Positions 1 to 13,109 of a DNA stretch of 64,000 nt are shown here, one piece after another. Within the stretch, counting starts at the first letter, position 1. Every line of letters starts with the position of its first letter. Both the position numbers and the translations under genes were made by a program. The notes beneath the pieces were generated by a model. That model searched no databases, had not been told where the DNA came from, and was given only the letters and a program-made list of their open reading frames with translations. Source of the stretch: Polyporus tsugae (taxonomy: Eukaryota > Basidiomycota > Agaricomycetes > Polyporales > Polyporaceae); assembly GCA_024305745.1 (NCBI GenBank), contig JAHRBS010000005.1:992001-1056000 (forward strand), written 5' to 3'.

Positions 1-673
1 ACGGAACAAAGGGGTATCTCCTGCCGGACCACCTCAGGATCATGGCGGATTCGTTGAGGACCGGTGCCCATGCAGAAGTCGTGAACGAGTGGTCGATGGA
101 GAGATGGGTGACCTGTCTCGGGAACCTTATCCCGTCAAGTTGCTCGAAGATGTCGTCGTACGCCCAGTCCGTGTACCGGATTGAGAAGCGCCGGAGGTTA
201 GGGAGTTCATGGAGCGCATTGACGAAATACAGCACTGTCCAAACGGCCATGTCGACCTGAGAGAATGACCAGGTGGCGGGGGTGTCTTTGGACCTGAGGC
301 CACCAGGCGACTCGGAAGTGTTCCGATTCACATAAAACGTGAGGGAGCGACAGATTTCGTTGGCAAATTGGTTTGCCTCTCTGGTGAACAGGTCACAGTC
401 TCCGAGGAACTTGCCCCGTTTGGGGAGGAGTCCAAGGAAACCCTGTGCGCGCTGCCTATTGGCAATATGGACGTCGCGAGAGGCGATGGGAGCAATGAGC
501 GTGAGCCAAGTGTGATCGACAAGTACGATGTTCTTCAACAAAGTTAACCACTCCTCTGGAGAGTGTGGTTCTTCCCAGAGCTTGGCGAGGATGAGCGAGA
601 TAAGCTCAGGGGGCATCTGGCATGGGGAGCGCGACTCAGTGGAGGAAGTTTCAAGTTGTGTAGATGTCGACAT
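1..673 (-). CDS. F-box-like protein, 5' part, cut by window edge
   Basis: An open frame of 224 codons runs from an ATG at 673 to the left edge without a stop. The start region MPPELISLILAKLW (about residues 20-33) has the look of an F-box: Pro-Pro-Glu-Leu, then a helix, then a second part with VDHTWLTLIAP. The rest (LHELPNLRRFSIRYTDW) is Leu-rich, like the leucine-repeat halves of Agaricomycete F-box proteins. Such proteins usually recruit substrates to SCF ubiquitin ligases; no substrate can be named here. There is no intron in the visible part. The F-box call rests on the N-terminal pattern only, so a related hypothetical family is possible. The 3' end lies outside the window. Confidence 0.65.
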   Translation of the reverse strand, partial: MSTSTQLETSSTESRSPCQMPPELISLILAKLWEEPHSPEEWLTLLKNIVLVDHTWLTLIAPIASRDVHIANRQRAQGFLGLLPKRGKFLGDCDLFTREANQFANEICRSLTFYVNRNTSESPGGLRSKDTPATWSFSQVDMAVWTVLYFVNALHELPNLRRFSIRYTDWAYDDIFEQLDGIRFPRQVTHLSIDHSFTTSAWAPVLNESAMILRWSGRRYPFVP

Positions 674-1703
674 TTGCGCGGTGGTTGTGTGGAGGTTTGG
701 GATAAGGGTAAGGCAGGAATGAGGTCGGTCTTTTATGTGCGCGCACAAACAGCCTAGCCCCTCTAACTCTCGACGCCTGTGCTCCGAGTCGTCCGAGATC
801 CGATAACGGGGTACTATCCGCCGCGGCCAAGGAGAATTGGGCCTGGTTCAAAATCAAATTAATTAGCAGCTGACGGTTTTGAGGGGGCCAATCGGGCTCA
901 CCCGCGACGGACGTCACTTCGGTCAGCGTAGAACGCGGCGTATAAGATGGACGTGCTGAACCCGAGGACCAGCCACCCGCTCTCCTCCACAATCCTCTCC
1001 GGCACGCAATTCAGAATCGCCCAGCAAGTGCAAAAAGTACGTACAACAGAGATTCCCAATTCCCATTCCCAATGAATCCCCATTGTACGTACGCTCTCAG
1101 CAAGTGATGAAGGACGAGGATGTGTCTCAGCAGCGGGGAATGTCACGGTAGTGTGGTGAATGAGGCTCTTGTAGCCCAGGATAGGTTGACTCTGTCACAC
1201 GGGTGCACGTCGGGAGGACACAGAAAGTGTAGATGGAATATTCGGAGGGAGTTGGGAAACCGTGGAGGGAGACGAGGGCAGCGATGGACTCGGAATCAAG
1301 ACAGGTGAGTGGTATACGGGAGGCAGGATGATGGTCGTGGCGGCGGGCTGCTTCATCGTAGTCGAGGATCTGGATGGGCTGAGGGCTCCAGAGATGCGGT
1401 CTTGTGGATATGCGTGTATGGACGCTGGGGCGGGACGTCAAATGACACGACTTGAGTTTGGCAGCTGAGGTCATTGAACTCAGTGTCGCGACATCTGAGC
1501 AGCCTCAGTTGACGGGATACTACATTACATCTACTGTTGGAAGCTTGAAGCGCAAATACTGAGCCGCCAGTTTGGGCTTGGCCACTCCACCGTGACACTA
1601 CATACTCCGGATACAATATCGTCATCATAGGTCTTCTCTCTTCTCTCCTTGGAGATTTTTTGCATTGGTATCTATCTGCCTTCGATGTAGCAAGGCTAGT
1701 GTA
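674..1703. other. Intergenic stretch with a possible small minus-strand gene
   Basis: No gene can be modelled with confidence. On the minus strand, around 1350-900, a Ser/Pro-rich stretch is followed by a hydrophobic segment containing CVPERIVEESGW and then FSTSILYAAFYADR, bounded by GTACGT-type donors. This could be a short spliced membrane protein or the 3' part of a lost gene. Nothing else is recognisable; the 3' end of the xylanase gene borders it on the right. Confidence 0.25.
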
Positions 1704-3173
<1,470 letters not shown>

Positions 3174-3382
3174 GGCTAGTGTCGAACAGGACCGTCAGAG
3201 TCTCCGCCTCCGTCTCAGTGTCATCTGTCGCGCTATATGCGTGCCATGAAGACGCCTAGACTCCGTTATGGTGCACTCGGATGCCGTCATGGTCTCAATG
3301 GGACTGTGGCGGACTGTGGCCACAGGGTGCATGGGATGATGTGGAACGCAAGGGGCATCCTTGTCTGGATACCGCGTGACGC

Positions 3383-3922
3383 CTAAGCGTCGACGAGAAG
3401 TCCGACTTCGTTGTGGGAGAAAAGGAGGACAAGACCTTGACGGCGCGCCGGCAGGGAACTACCTTCCGGGCCCGGCCTATTAATGGTATCGTGGAAGCGG
3501 TATGACTTCCGTCTGGATTCTTGATCGGTCATGTGTGCAACGGTATTTTTCGCGGTCGCGTAGAAAGAGAAATCGAGACCCAGTTCGTTCGCGATCTGTG
3601 GCAGAATGTGAACATCAGATTCGCTCGGCCTAGCGGCCGTCCGGCCCAGAGGAGACCAGGACTGAACGACTCGAATTCGAAGTTTTAAGCCCTCCACGAA
3701 CCTGTGGTGCATTTGGCAGTCTCCGAACGACATGCTCTCGGAGTCCACTGGCAGATATCCAACCCATATAGAAGCAGAGTACAAACCAAGAGGAAGGTCG
3801 ACGGAAGGGTGGAAGACAAGGGAAGTGTCGATGCGCGTTGGAGATCCGGCCCGTCGCGGGCCGAAAACCTTCAGGTCGCCGAACTTGAAGCAAGTTGCCA
3901 GTGAAGTTTGAAGGATCCCCAT
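3383..3922 (-). CDS. Hypothetical protein, 179 residues
   Basis: An intron-free frame of 179 codons begins MGILQTSLATCFKFGDLKVF and ends FSHNEVGLLVDA. The composition is balanced and soluble, with no signal peptide, membrane segment or recognised motif. It lies 209 bp upstream of the xylanase start on the same strand. The family is not recognised. It could be a real lineage-specific gene or one exon of a spliced gene, since no neighbouring exon was found. Confidence 0.4.
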   Translation of the reverse strand: MGILQTSLATCFKFGDLKVFGPRRAGSPTRIDTSLVFHPSVDLPLGLYSASIWVGYLPVDSESMSFGDCQMHHRFVEGLKLRIRVVQSWSPLGRTAARPSESDVHILPQIANELGLDFSFYATAKNTVAHMTDQESRRKSYRFHDTINRPGPEGSSLPARRQGLVLLFSHNEVGLLVDA

Positions 3923-5507
3923 GCGCCGTGTGGACCAAGTGTCAGAGGAAATTAGGTACCGTGGTTGGAGGTCGCAAGCTAATTTGCAAGAGAAGGAAGT
4001 GCTCGGGATAATGGATGTGGGAAGATGTCAACGTGGTATACAAGTGCAGCGCAAGGACCATCGACATATAATAATATACACCACGATGTGTCCCGGTCAC
4101 CGACCGGTCGAACGAGGTTCCGTAGCTCTTCCCTCCAGGACGAGTGGCATAGAACCATGTCACTTGGCAGCATCGACCTCGCGTCCTAGTAGGACGCCCA
4201 GTGGGTTTCCCATCATGATGGCTTCGTCGACCGGGCAAGTAGGATCCACTTACGCATGAGAGATATTCCCAGCGCATACAGGGAAATCAAATACCCGGAT
4301 ACGATCGTCCTCGAACGGCGCGCGCATCTCGACGCGTGCGGGTGCTCCTATATCATCGTAGAACGCTCAGCAACCCCGGAAACACCACGTACCTGACCCC
4401 GTCCCCTGCACCTCGCGCTTGCCATCGTATCTTGAGCCTAAATACCTGCGTCGTACTTGAGCGTGCCTTCGCATCTCGAACTTGCCGCACAGAGTGTCGT
4501 ACAATACATTGCATTAGCCTGAACGCTATATCCTACAACATACCGACGCACATACGAGCAAATATAGATGGTACGAGATAGATATGCCGCCTGCAAACCC
4601 GCATAGATAACCAAATAACCTACGCCCGCAGCCGCGACGTGCGCTCGCGAGACGACGGGACACCGAACACACAACAAGAGCCTGAGCATCTAAAAGTGAT
4701 CCGAACTCGGACGGGTGGGGGTCGGAAACGGGGAAAAGAAGGTCGAACGCCATGGGAGACGGCATGGAGAACCAAAGGTTCGAAATGTCGGAGATCGTGA
4801 TTCCGAAGATCGGTGGTAACCATCGCAGTGGGAAAAAAAGTTGAAACATATCATGTTGCGTCGTGAATGTCGTCAGAAGATGCGGTTTGTGCGGTCTGGA
4901 GTGCGGGTGCTCCGAACGAAGTCGGAAAGCGTTTTGGTACACGATGGGCACAGGTGTTGAAGCGTCCGAGAGAGCGGGTGGTTGATGAGCGGATGGTCAG
5001 ATGGTCAGATGAGGGCGTCGAGGCAGCATAAGTAGGGGGCGGTGGGGGCGGAGGGGAGCTGATACAAGTTGGCAATGTGAACAAATAAATACAGAGGGAT
5101 AGCGACGACGGGGTATGGCATGGGAGAGTCAGGAACTGAAGAAAAGGAACAAGGGGAAGGTATTGGCAACGAACACGGATGCGGGATGCAGATGAACAAT
5201 AATGCGATGCGACAGGCAGACATTTGGAACAGTGAGGCGGTGTGCAACAACAGATATCGCTGGGGGGACCAGCAAGAGCGCTCAGATTTTGCGAGACGTG
5301 CTGAATGAATGTGTGCGGTGTGAATGTCGAGCGGCCAATATGCGAGATTGGGAGGGTAGGAACCGGAAACCGTCGACCAGCGAACGAAGGCGGTGGTGGT
5401 GTCTCCGAAGACATATCCAAGCGGTCCTTCGCCATGTGCTCCGTTGCCTCGGAAGGCTCGCTGCACATGGACTCGTCCGAGGACCATCGCCTACCACAGT
5501 AGCGAGA
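3923..5507. other. Gene-poor stretch downstream of membrane protein gene
   Basis: Only low-complexity frames are seen, such as a Ser/Pro/Thr/His-rich minus-strand frame around 5468-4851 with a run of nine prolines. This is more likely the 3' untranslated or spacer region of the gene ending at 5508 than a protein. No RNA gene or repeat was recognised. Confidence 0.5.
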
Positions 5508-8500
5508 TCAGATCGCGCGCGGCAGCTCGTCGCGCGCCGGCGGGAGATCAACCAAATCTGCGCAGAACACTCGCGTTAGCCGCGTGCACGCCGGGAACAG
5601 GGGAAGGGAGAGGGAGCGAGAAAAACACATGGGACGCAGGGCCGCGCGTGTAAACTCACCGATTGGCGATGTGAAGTTGACGACCTGGATGCAAAAAACA
5701 TCACGCACGCACGCGTTCGGGTTAGCGCGTCAATTCCAGCGCAACGTGTCGTATAAAACCCATGCGGGGATCGGCACTCACGTATGGATGCAAGGCCGAC
5801 CTCCTTCTCCCATTTCCTCCGCAGCTTCCGCCACCGCCTCCCGTGGTCAGGTTCAGGTTCAGGTTCACGCCGAGTCCCAGGCCCACCCCAGCGCCCCCCG
5901 GTCCGAGGTTCACGGCCGTTGCCCCTGGCCCATTCGTAATGAGATGTAGGCTGCCTCGCCGGCCGTGCGCTTGCGGCGGGGCTAATCGTCGCTCTTCCCA
6001 GTCCCAGGTGCGACGCTTCGCTCTTGAAGCTGACAATGGTGGAGAATTCGACGAGTCCACGGGAACAGCGTGGATGTTCAGCGGATATGCTGGTGCTGGA
6101 GGTGGCGATGGTGGTGGGTTCATAGGTGGCGGAAAGCCTGGGTCTTGGGCAGCAGCAGCAGCGGAGGAGGGTATGTGCGTATTCGAATCGGAACGAAGGA
6201 AGGGTTGTCGCTGGTGAAGGTGTGCTTGCGCTTCTGTCTGCTGATCAGACTGACCATGCGGCCGTGGGTGTGGTTGCAAGGGTGGGTGAGAATGTGAATA
6301 GGGCGGAGCACTCTCCTCGTCTTCTTTCACCCTCCCCCTCTCCTCGTCTCTCCTCCGCTCATCATCTCCCTCGTACTCCCCATCCGAGCCACCCTCTGGG
6401 TGCGCGTCCATCGGCCGTACACTATACGCGCTCGCTCTCCTACTCGCCAGCCGTCTCGACGTCCGCGACACCCTCGAGCCACGTCTCTGCACGTCCGTGC
6501 CCTCTTCTCCAGATGATGGCGGGTACTGTACATACTGCGGAGAGTCGTACAACGACTCTCTAGGTGAGTAAACACTGTGCGTATACGCGCTCTCCGTGTA
6601 CCCCGTCGTCGTGTATCCCGCCATGGAGTACCTCGTGCCGCCCGCCGCACTCATCCCCAATGCACTGGGCGACGCATATCCGACCATGTGCGGAGGGATA
6701 TGCTGCAGGTGGATGTTGGCAGGCACCTCGTAAGGGAAGGGCCCCGAGTGCGAAGGCGGCGAGACTGAGGGGCTCTTCGGCGAGTGTGCGATCGTACTGG
6801 AGACCTTCGGCTTGTAACCGGACTCGCGGACGATAGAGCGCGGGAAGAAGATGAGGAGCGTGAACATGGACGAGACGAAGCAACCAATCCCCGCAAGGAT
6901 CTGCAGGAAGTCTGTGACGAATCTGTAGAGACTTGGGGATGAGTTTCGTTATTGACTCCAGAGACAGAGATATGTGCATACAGGTTTCGGTTGATACTGT
7001 GTTGTGTACCAATGATCCCATCCAGGGCAAGGATGAGGAGCGGAATGGTGAATAGGAAACGGAAAACCACCCGGACTTGCTGTTCGTTGGGGCTGATGTT
7101 AGCAACGATGTTACGCTGAAACGCGCATAATAAAAGTACTTACATTCAGCTGATAGAATGTCGCGAGCCGCACCACGACTGCCGGATCCGCCCCATCAGT
7201 CTTCACGTGCCTGATGAATTTCGGGAAGCGCCACAACACATGAAGAAACGCGAGAGTTGTCACTGTGGATCCTGAGGCGCCGACAAGGATTATATATGCG
7301 TCACACTGTAAGAGTTTCGCTAAGTTCCTTTAAATCGCCGGGATGTGACAAGATGCTCACGGTTTCCAAGGACTGCCTCGTGATGAGCGCGGTGAGCGGC
7401 ATACCAATGATTGCGCTGACGCTCCCTATTCCAACGCGGGGGGGTGAGCATTGATTAGCATGACGTCATGATGGCAAAAACGTACCCATATACCAAAGCC
7501 GATACTCCCAACTCGAAAACCACGCTTCTTTCTCCTGATTCTGATGCAAGAGATACAGCCAAAAAGCCAGTTCCTCTAGATGCGTAACCCTACAAGATGC
7601 CAAGAAGAATATCAGCAGCTGGTTCACCTATCACGACCTTGATACAGGTACAGATGGAGATAGATGTACGTGTGAACTGAGTCCAGCATCGGATGCGTGC
7701 TTGCCCCCCTCAGCTCGTCGATGGACGACTGGGGTGCATCCGCCGCGCGCGGGGCATAATCCGCCACGGCGATGGAGGCACTACCCAGTTTCCCCCTACA
7801 CAATGATTTCATTTACTTCGATTGAACTCTATGTCCGATGGCTATACGCAGTTCCCACAACTTTGCACCTTAGTATATGCGCGCAGCGGGGCGACCTGAA
7901 GGATGGACCCAGGGTAGATGCGAATATAGGCGCGATATCTAATGCACCGCCCAACTGTATGCACCAGAGCGTCGGACCGAGCGCAAGGTGTAGACAGGTC
8001 ATGGAACGCATATTGGGCATATCGGGATGTACTTCGGGACCAACGAGCGACGCGTAAGCCTGTCAAGCAGACCGACCTGCCCATCCTCCCTGAAAAGCTT
8101 CAGCGAGAGATGCTTTGGTCGAACCGTGATTTGTGTGCGGAGGAAAATGTCACCCCACCCACCATCACGCAAGACATCAAACCATAAGCGGACGTGGACT
8201 CGCTCCTAATCCGCAGGTCAACATCCACAACCACAGACGGACGCAACCGGGGCACAGAATGGGCGACATAAACCCATTAGAGGCGTGCCCATCGCCGGGG
8301 ATAGTCGCAGCGGTCTCATAGTGAGACAGCGCGTTTGCCAAGTGGACGGAAATCCGCCCCCTCCCGCACAAAGGAGACGTTATCTATCGCCCCAAAAGCA
8401 GAAGGTCCCCTGTACTTATGGGTTGCGCGATGATAACCCGGGCGTACAGGGTGAATAAGACACGCATACAAGGTGGCAGCCGGGGGGTAGGCAACGAACT

Positions 8501-9170
8501 GACGCGATAAAAGCTTGCAAAATTTCGAGAGGTCGCCGGTGCCGATAAGGATATGTGCGCGAGTGGAGAAAGACTCACATTTCTAATGCCCAAGCAAAGC
8601 TGAAGACGAACTGCAAGGGAAGGACCCAGCTTCGGTTGGCATCGCGGTATCCAGAGATTGGAGTCGGGATAACTAAAGTAAATTCGTCGACCACGTCCTT
8701 GTCAATGCATCAATAAAGATAGGACTCACATTTGCCATCTGGAGCCACAATATATCCTGCAATCACAGCTCCGGTCAAGGACTTGATGAGAGGGAACTGA
8801 GGATGTACTACGCACCTTCCTTGACCTTGATCACCGTCATTCCTATACTATACACCATTAACAGCGGTACCGCTCCTAGGTATGTGTACTAGATGTCGAG
8901 AAGAATAAGCGTGCACGCCGATATGACGACAAATAAATAGGTAAACGTACGGTCATGACGCGCTTGAATGCGCCTGGCTGGCGGCCTGCGGACCAGCGGA
9001 GACATTGGAACCGGTCGTAGCACCACAGGTGGTGCATCAGGAATATGAGGAACTGAAGAGGGGGAAAAGCAAGTTAAGCAAGAGGTATACCAAGAATGAA
9101 GACAGGGAATACAAACAAGGACAGAAAGGGTCGCCCAGAGAGAGAACGCGGAGGATGATGCAGTACTCAT
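5508..9170 (-). CDS. Basidiomycete multi-pass membrane protein, receptor-like
   Basis: About eleven exons give a conserved-looking membrane protein. In order: start MSTASSSAFSLWATLSVL (9170), FLIFLMHHLWCYDRFQCLRW, YTYLGAVPLLMVYSIGMTVIK, VLPLQFVFSFAWALE, then after a 989-bp intron VTHLEELAFWLYLLHQNQ, FSSWEYRLWYMGSVSAIIG, CDAYIILVGASGSTVTTLAF, VVFRFLFTIPLLILALDGI and FVTDFLQILAGIGCFVSSMF. These give about seven hydrophobic segments. A long disordered cytoplasmic tail follows (about 350 residues, rich in Ser, Pro, Gly and Arg, with SPPPAPAYP and a polyglycine run), then a short conserved end, HPYVVNFTSPID...LPRAI, spliced from two small exons. The layout resembles a 7TM receptor with a regulatory tail, but the ligand and any G-protein coupling are unknown. 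The start was chosen because GTTTGT after codon 18 splices in frame to FLIFLMHH. Confidence 0.75.
7590..8578 (-). other. 989-bp intron in membrane protein gene
   Basis: The donor GTGAGTCT (8578) follows ..FAWALE and the acceptor TTGTAG (7590) precedes GGTTACGCATC; joining them gives WALEMVTHLEEL. The other introns in this gene are roughly 50-70 bp. Within the insert no protein or terminal repeat was recognised, so its origin (an inserted element worn beyond recognition, or a nested untranslated gene) is open. Confidence 0.65.
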
Positions 9171-10827
9171 GGGCGCAAGTCAAGACGCCAGCTCGACTCT
9201 GCGCACGTTTTCCAGACCCAGTGAAGCGGAGTGGTTCAGATGAGAGGTTGGGGGAAGGAGGGAGGCGGCGGGAGTGGAATACAAGGGAGAGAAGCGGATG
9301 GGGTCATTGGGCTTTGGAGACGAAGTGGCAGGTGGGAAGCCGCCCGTCCAATTTCTCGGTCTCCGTCGCCACCCATTTTTGGAAATGCTGTACCTGTCTC
9401 CAGGCGCCCGCAATCAACGCCTCCTCGCTGCCTTCACTAGTCCACGCTCCCCGCAGCAGTTGCCCCCACAAACATATCTGCTTGGGGCGGTGCCCTGCTA
9501 TGAAACCTTGTCGACACGATATGTTGGAGGGATGCTGCAACTCGTAGACTGTTGCCCTGTCGATGCTACGGCACAGGCACTGGTGGGGTGGCTGCGAATT
9601 CAACATCCATCTGTCATGCAACGAAGACTCGAAGCTTCTTCCCCACCGACTGAGTTCGAAGCCAGGCCCTTGGTCCAAATCTTCGTTCGCATAAGGCGTT
9701 CTGTTCCGAATCGACCACTACTCCCGCCTTCGAAGATCATTAATCATTCCCGCGCCTCCCCCCGTGCACTGTCGCAGCCGAATCCTCTTCTACATACCTT
9801 CATTCAAGTTCTTGTGTCTTTGTTCTTCTGCTCATATATGGTCTCGCTCATGTTCGTACTCGTTCGGAAGTCTTGTCCAATGGGAGCACAGAGACGATCC
9901 CTGAGATCCCACGTTACTTACCCACCACCCACGCAACGCCAACGTGCCATCAATGCGCTAAGTCCCTTATTAAGTCTCTCAATCGTCGCTCTGCGCGTTT
10001 ACTGAACTCACACATGACATTACTCGATTCCTCCCCCCCTTCAACAGCGGATGCCCCTGAGATGCACACGGATCTCCCGCACTGTTCGCAATCCTGCCCT
10101 CCCGTCCGCACACTAAGCTCCTTATGGACATCGGTCCTGGAGGTTATCAGACTCAAAGTTCTCCATGCCTGTCTGTCAGCGTTAACACCGTCAAGCACGC
10201 TTGTCCAATCTTGTCCCGCAAGTCCCTCGGCCATCCAGTGCCGTACCGGTTCTCCTCCGTCCATCTTCTGGAGCTAGGGTTCTGTCGCGCAGCGGGCCTT
10301 GTACTGATACCTGACAAGTTCAAGGTACGATAGTTATCCCGCGCCTCGCATCGGCTTGTCTGACAGAACGTACTTCGGACCTGGAGACTTCGGACGTTCG
10401 TGAAGTCCCAATCGCGCGGGTTCGGAGCGCCCTGCCTGAACCTTGCTTGGCCGCCGCGCGTCTCGTCCCATCAAGTATTCGGCATCCACTACTTGTCTTG
10501 TTCGCTGTACATACGTGCCGTCAAGGCTCACCCAGGCGAGCGTGCCGAGTAACTACATAGGGCTCTTGAACTCGAGCGTATGGGAACTGTCCAGAGTTCG
10601 AGAACTTCACAGCCTCCAGCCCGACCAACAAGACGGGCAACATTCGCTTCCATGAACAAGCCGTGCAGATTGTCCGACATCTCTTCTCGTTACAGCCCTC
10701 CACCGCCACCGAAGATTGACCACGGCTGATACACAAGGCCGAGGCAGTTGCCAGTAGGTCGAAAAACGGGGTTAATACAGGCGCCGTAACCTGTCTCAAC
10801 ACTGCCACACGGAGATCCACTAGAGTC
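9171..10827. other. Spacer with no supported gene
   Basis: This stretch lies upstream of the membrane protein start and left of the MITE. It probably holds that gene's promoter and 5' untranslated region. Both strands contain open frames of 60-240 codons, but none has family likeness, consistent composition or convincing introns. Confidence 0.5.
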
Positions 10828-10829
10828 TA

Positions 10830-11088
10830 GGGGTGCTCAATTCTCGTCGCTCGCTCATTTCGTCGGGCGCCTCAACTTCGCATATCGTGCCAATACCGCC
10901 AAAGCCTGCCACTAGCTTGCATACATTACTCTGTGAATCCCTGCGAAGTTTGAACGAAATCGGTGAGAGGATGCCAGAGATACAGAAATTCGGTCTTCCG
11001 GTCGACTCGAGCTAGGATTCCCGCGCCGACCCATAGGCGCTCATTAGGCGCGCGACGAAATGAGCGAGCGACGAGAATTGAGCACCCC
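10830..11088. mobile_element. MITE, 259 bp, TA-flanked
   Basis: A short non-coding element has nearly perfect terminal inverted repeats of about 46 bp. The left end starts GGGGTGCTCAATTCTCGTCG and the right end finishes with its reverse complement. Over the outer 38 bp the repeats are identical; two mismatches follow before similarity stops. The dinucleotide TA flanks both ends (10828-10829 and 11089-11090), as expected for a TA target duplication of a Tc1/mariner-type family. The interior of about 160 bp has no frame of note, so the element would depend on a transposase elsewhere. No second copy was seen in this window. Confidence 0.85.
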
Positions 11089-11159
11089 TACTGTCACCAA
11101 ATATCATCAGCGCCTTATCCCCAAGGTGCCTTCTCGGCGAGCTGGGGCTTGACGAGGCT

Positions 11160-12940
11160 CCCCGTCCAGCGCACGGGTGTCATTGTGCCTGATCCGCTAT
11201 TACGACGTGAGTATTCCCAACCTCCACTTGCTCTTGCGGGATGACTTCGAAGCTGTAGCAGTCTAGCGGAAGCTTTCGAGCTCTTGCTCGTGGTAGAGTA
11301 GACCGTAGAGCCTCCGCCGACAGAGTCTCGTCGTCGACGCTACGTGACCTAATGCCAGTTAGCGGAATGCGCGTCAGTAACACTGCGTGCTGAACGAACG
11401 CGACTCACGTCTTGATCTTCGCCGTGCTGGGCCCTGACGTCTTGCAGAAGTGAACGGCTCTTCTTACCCCCGACGACATGTTTTCCAGGGCCCCGAGGAC
11501 GTACATGTCGGCATCCCAACACACTGCCAGTGGCGAACGAATGTTCAAATAGGTACACGCACCGTTCCACTGGTCTCGGGAACGGTGTGAAGCGATGGCG
11601 GGCGGGAGACGTGCCGACTCTGAACAGACGCAAGGCTGGCTGTCGAGGCTTCAGCCGCGGGCGCCTTGACCGGAGTCTGCAAACAAGATCAGCATTGTAA
11701 GCTAGGGGACGTGACGCCACAACGGCTCGGACTATCGACGCACCAAAGAAATTTTGCTGAGCGTCGCCCCTTGGTTCTGGTTCTGGTTAAACCGGCCCGA
11801 CTCGTAGTCAGCGACATATTGACCAACACTGGCATTCGATTTAGACGGTACAGACCCTTCACTGGCGCCTACTGGCGCTCGCACCGCTTCGCGAATGCGG
11901 GGATATTCGTGCATTTGTGCTCCCACGCGTGGTGAAGCTTCGGTCACAATCGTTTGCCAGCGCGTCCAATCCGACTCCAACGTGTCGCCCGGGCCCTGCT
12001 CCTCCTCCCCTGCCCCCCAGTCGTCGGGGACCCGGGGGATGAGGCGGGGATACGGGGTTGGCACCGGTCAGTAGCGACTGCGGCTCCCGGCGGGAGTGCT
12101 TGGCAGGGGACACGTGCTCCCCCGCGGTGCACGCACTTCGAGTCGCGGTGAGCATCCACAGGGGTATTGAGGGACCACTGCTGGGAGGTCGCTGACGGCG
12201 GTCCGGGTTCGCGGGCGGCGATGGAGGCTGGGTTGCCTAGCAAAGGGACGCGCAGCCGGCAGCACGCGCGGAGGATGTTTTGGAGCGTCGCATCAATGTC
12301 ATCATACGAGCGACGGAGGTGTCCGCTATCCCGTCGGTGGGTTACCGGATGCCGTCAAACTGCACATGCATGTTGGCTTCGTTCTTGTCGACAGTTGCCG
12401 CTAGGGATAGCATACGGTCGTCGACAGAGCGGAGAACAATGGCATCATCTCCCGAAAAGAGGCGAGGAGGCCGTGGATGGACTCGGAGGTGGCCGTGAGC
12501 TAGAGCATGTTGCGCGTGGTGACGGTAGCAAAAAATTGTGACGGAGTTCGGTAACGGCGTGCGCTAGAAGGGCGGCATGCTCTTTGACACTGTGTGGTGG
12601 GGGGACGCCGATCCGAGTGGAGGGGCTTGTCGGGAGTCGTCGATCGTCGCAGTGTGTGCCATGGCAGCAGAAAGGGGCTGGTCCAACAAACCCGAGGAGC
12701 TGCGATAGTGCATTTCGAGGGCTCAAGCGGGAGTTCTGCGAGCAATTCCGAAGGGGAAGGGGAGAAGGTGACCGGCAAGTTACTGCTGTGGATGCCACGC
12801 CGCAGAGTATGTACAAGGGTGCTGACGTTGCTGCGTGGAATAAAATTGGAAGAGCACAGGTACGAACCGGAGAGAAAGGAACCTGTACGAGGGCGGGGCC
12901 AACAAGTTGATCGGAGAGAGAGAGAGAGACTCACTGGTAA
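11160..12940 (-). CDS. Hypothetical multi-exon gene, structure unresolved
   Basis: Several minus-strand segments look coding but need many small introns: a start region near 12900, MLSLAATVDKNEANMHVQF (about 12410-12350), SYDDIDATLQNILRACCRL (about 12310), DTLESDWTRWQTIVTEASPR (about 11970), GATLSKISL (about 11760), ASTASLASVQSRHVSRPPSL (about 11620) and GGKKSRSLLQD (about 11450). The last three blocks are matched by the gene at 16386-17875 (ATLSKISL, VSRPPSLHT, GGKKNRSPLQD), so the two share a related 3' half. No known domain is seen. One join would use an intron of only 20 nt or reflects a frameshift. It may be a functional gene or a decaying duplicate. Confidence 0.4.
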
Positions 12941-13109
12941 GTGCCATACGAGTCAAGCCATGCTGAAGTGCGGAAATAGGCGCGCACGAGTCCAGATATG
13001 GTATCCGCAGTCTCGATATTCCGCATTATGTAAGACTTTACCCCATGTATCCTGTGCCTGCGCCACCGTGCTGCCAGTCACTACACACCACACATATTAC
13101 CAGCTACTT

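Noticed and set aside
4851..5468. 205-codon Ser/Pro/His-rich minus-strand frame
   Set aside because: Low-complexity composition, no conserved segment, and it lies directly downstream of another gene; more likely untranslated sequence.
12330..12350. 20-nt intron in the hypothetical gene
   Set aside because: A frameshift in a decaying gene explains it equally well; not called as a feature.
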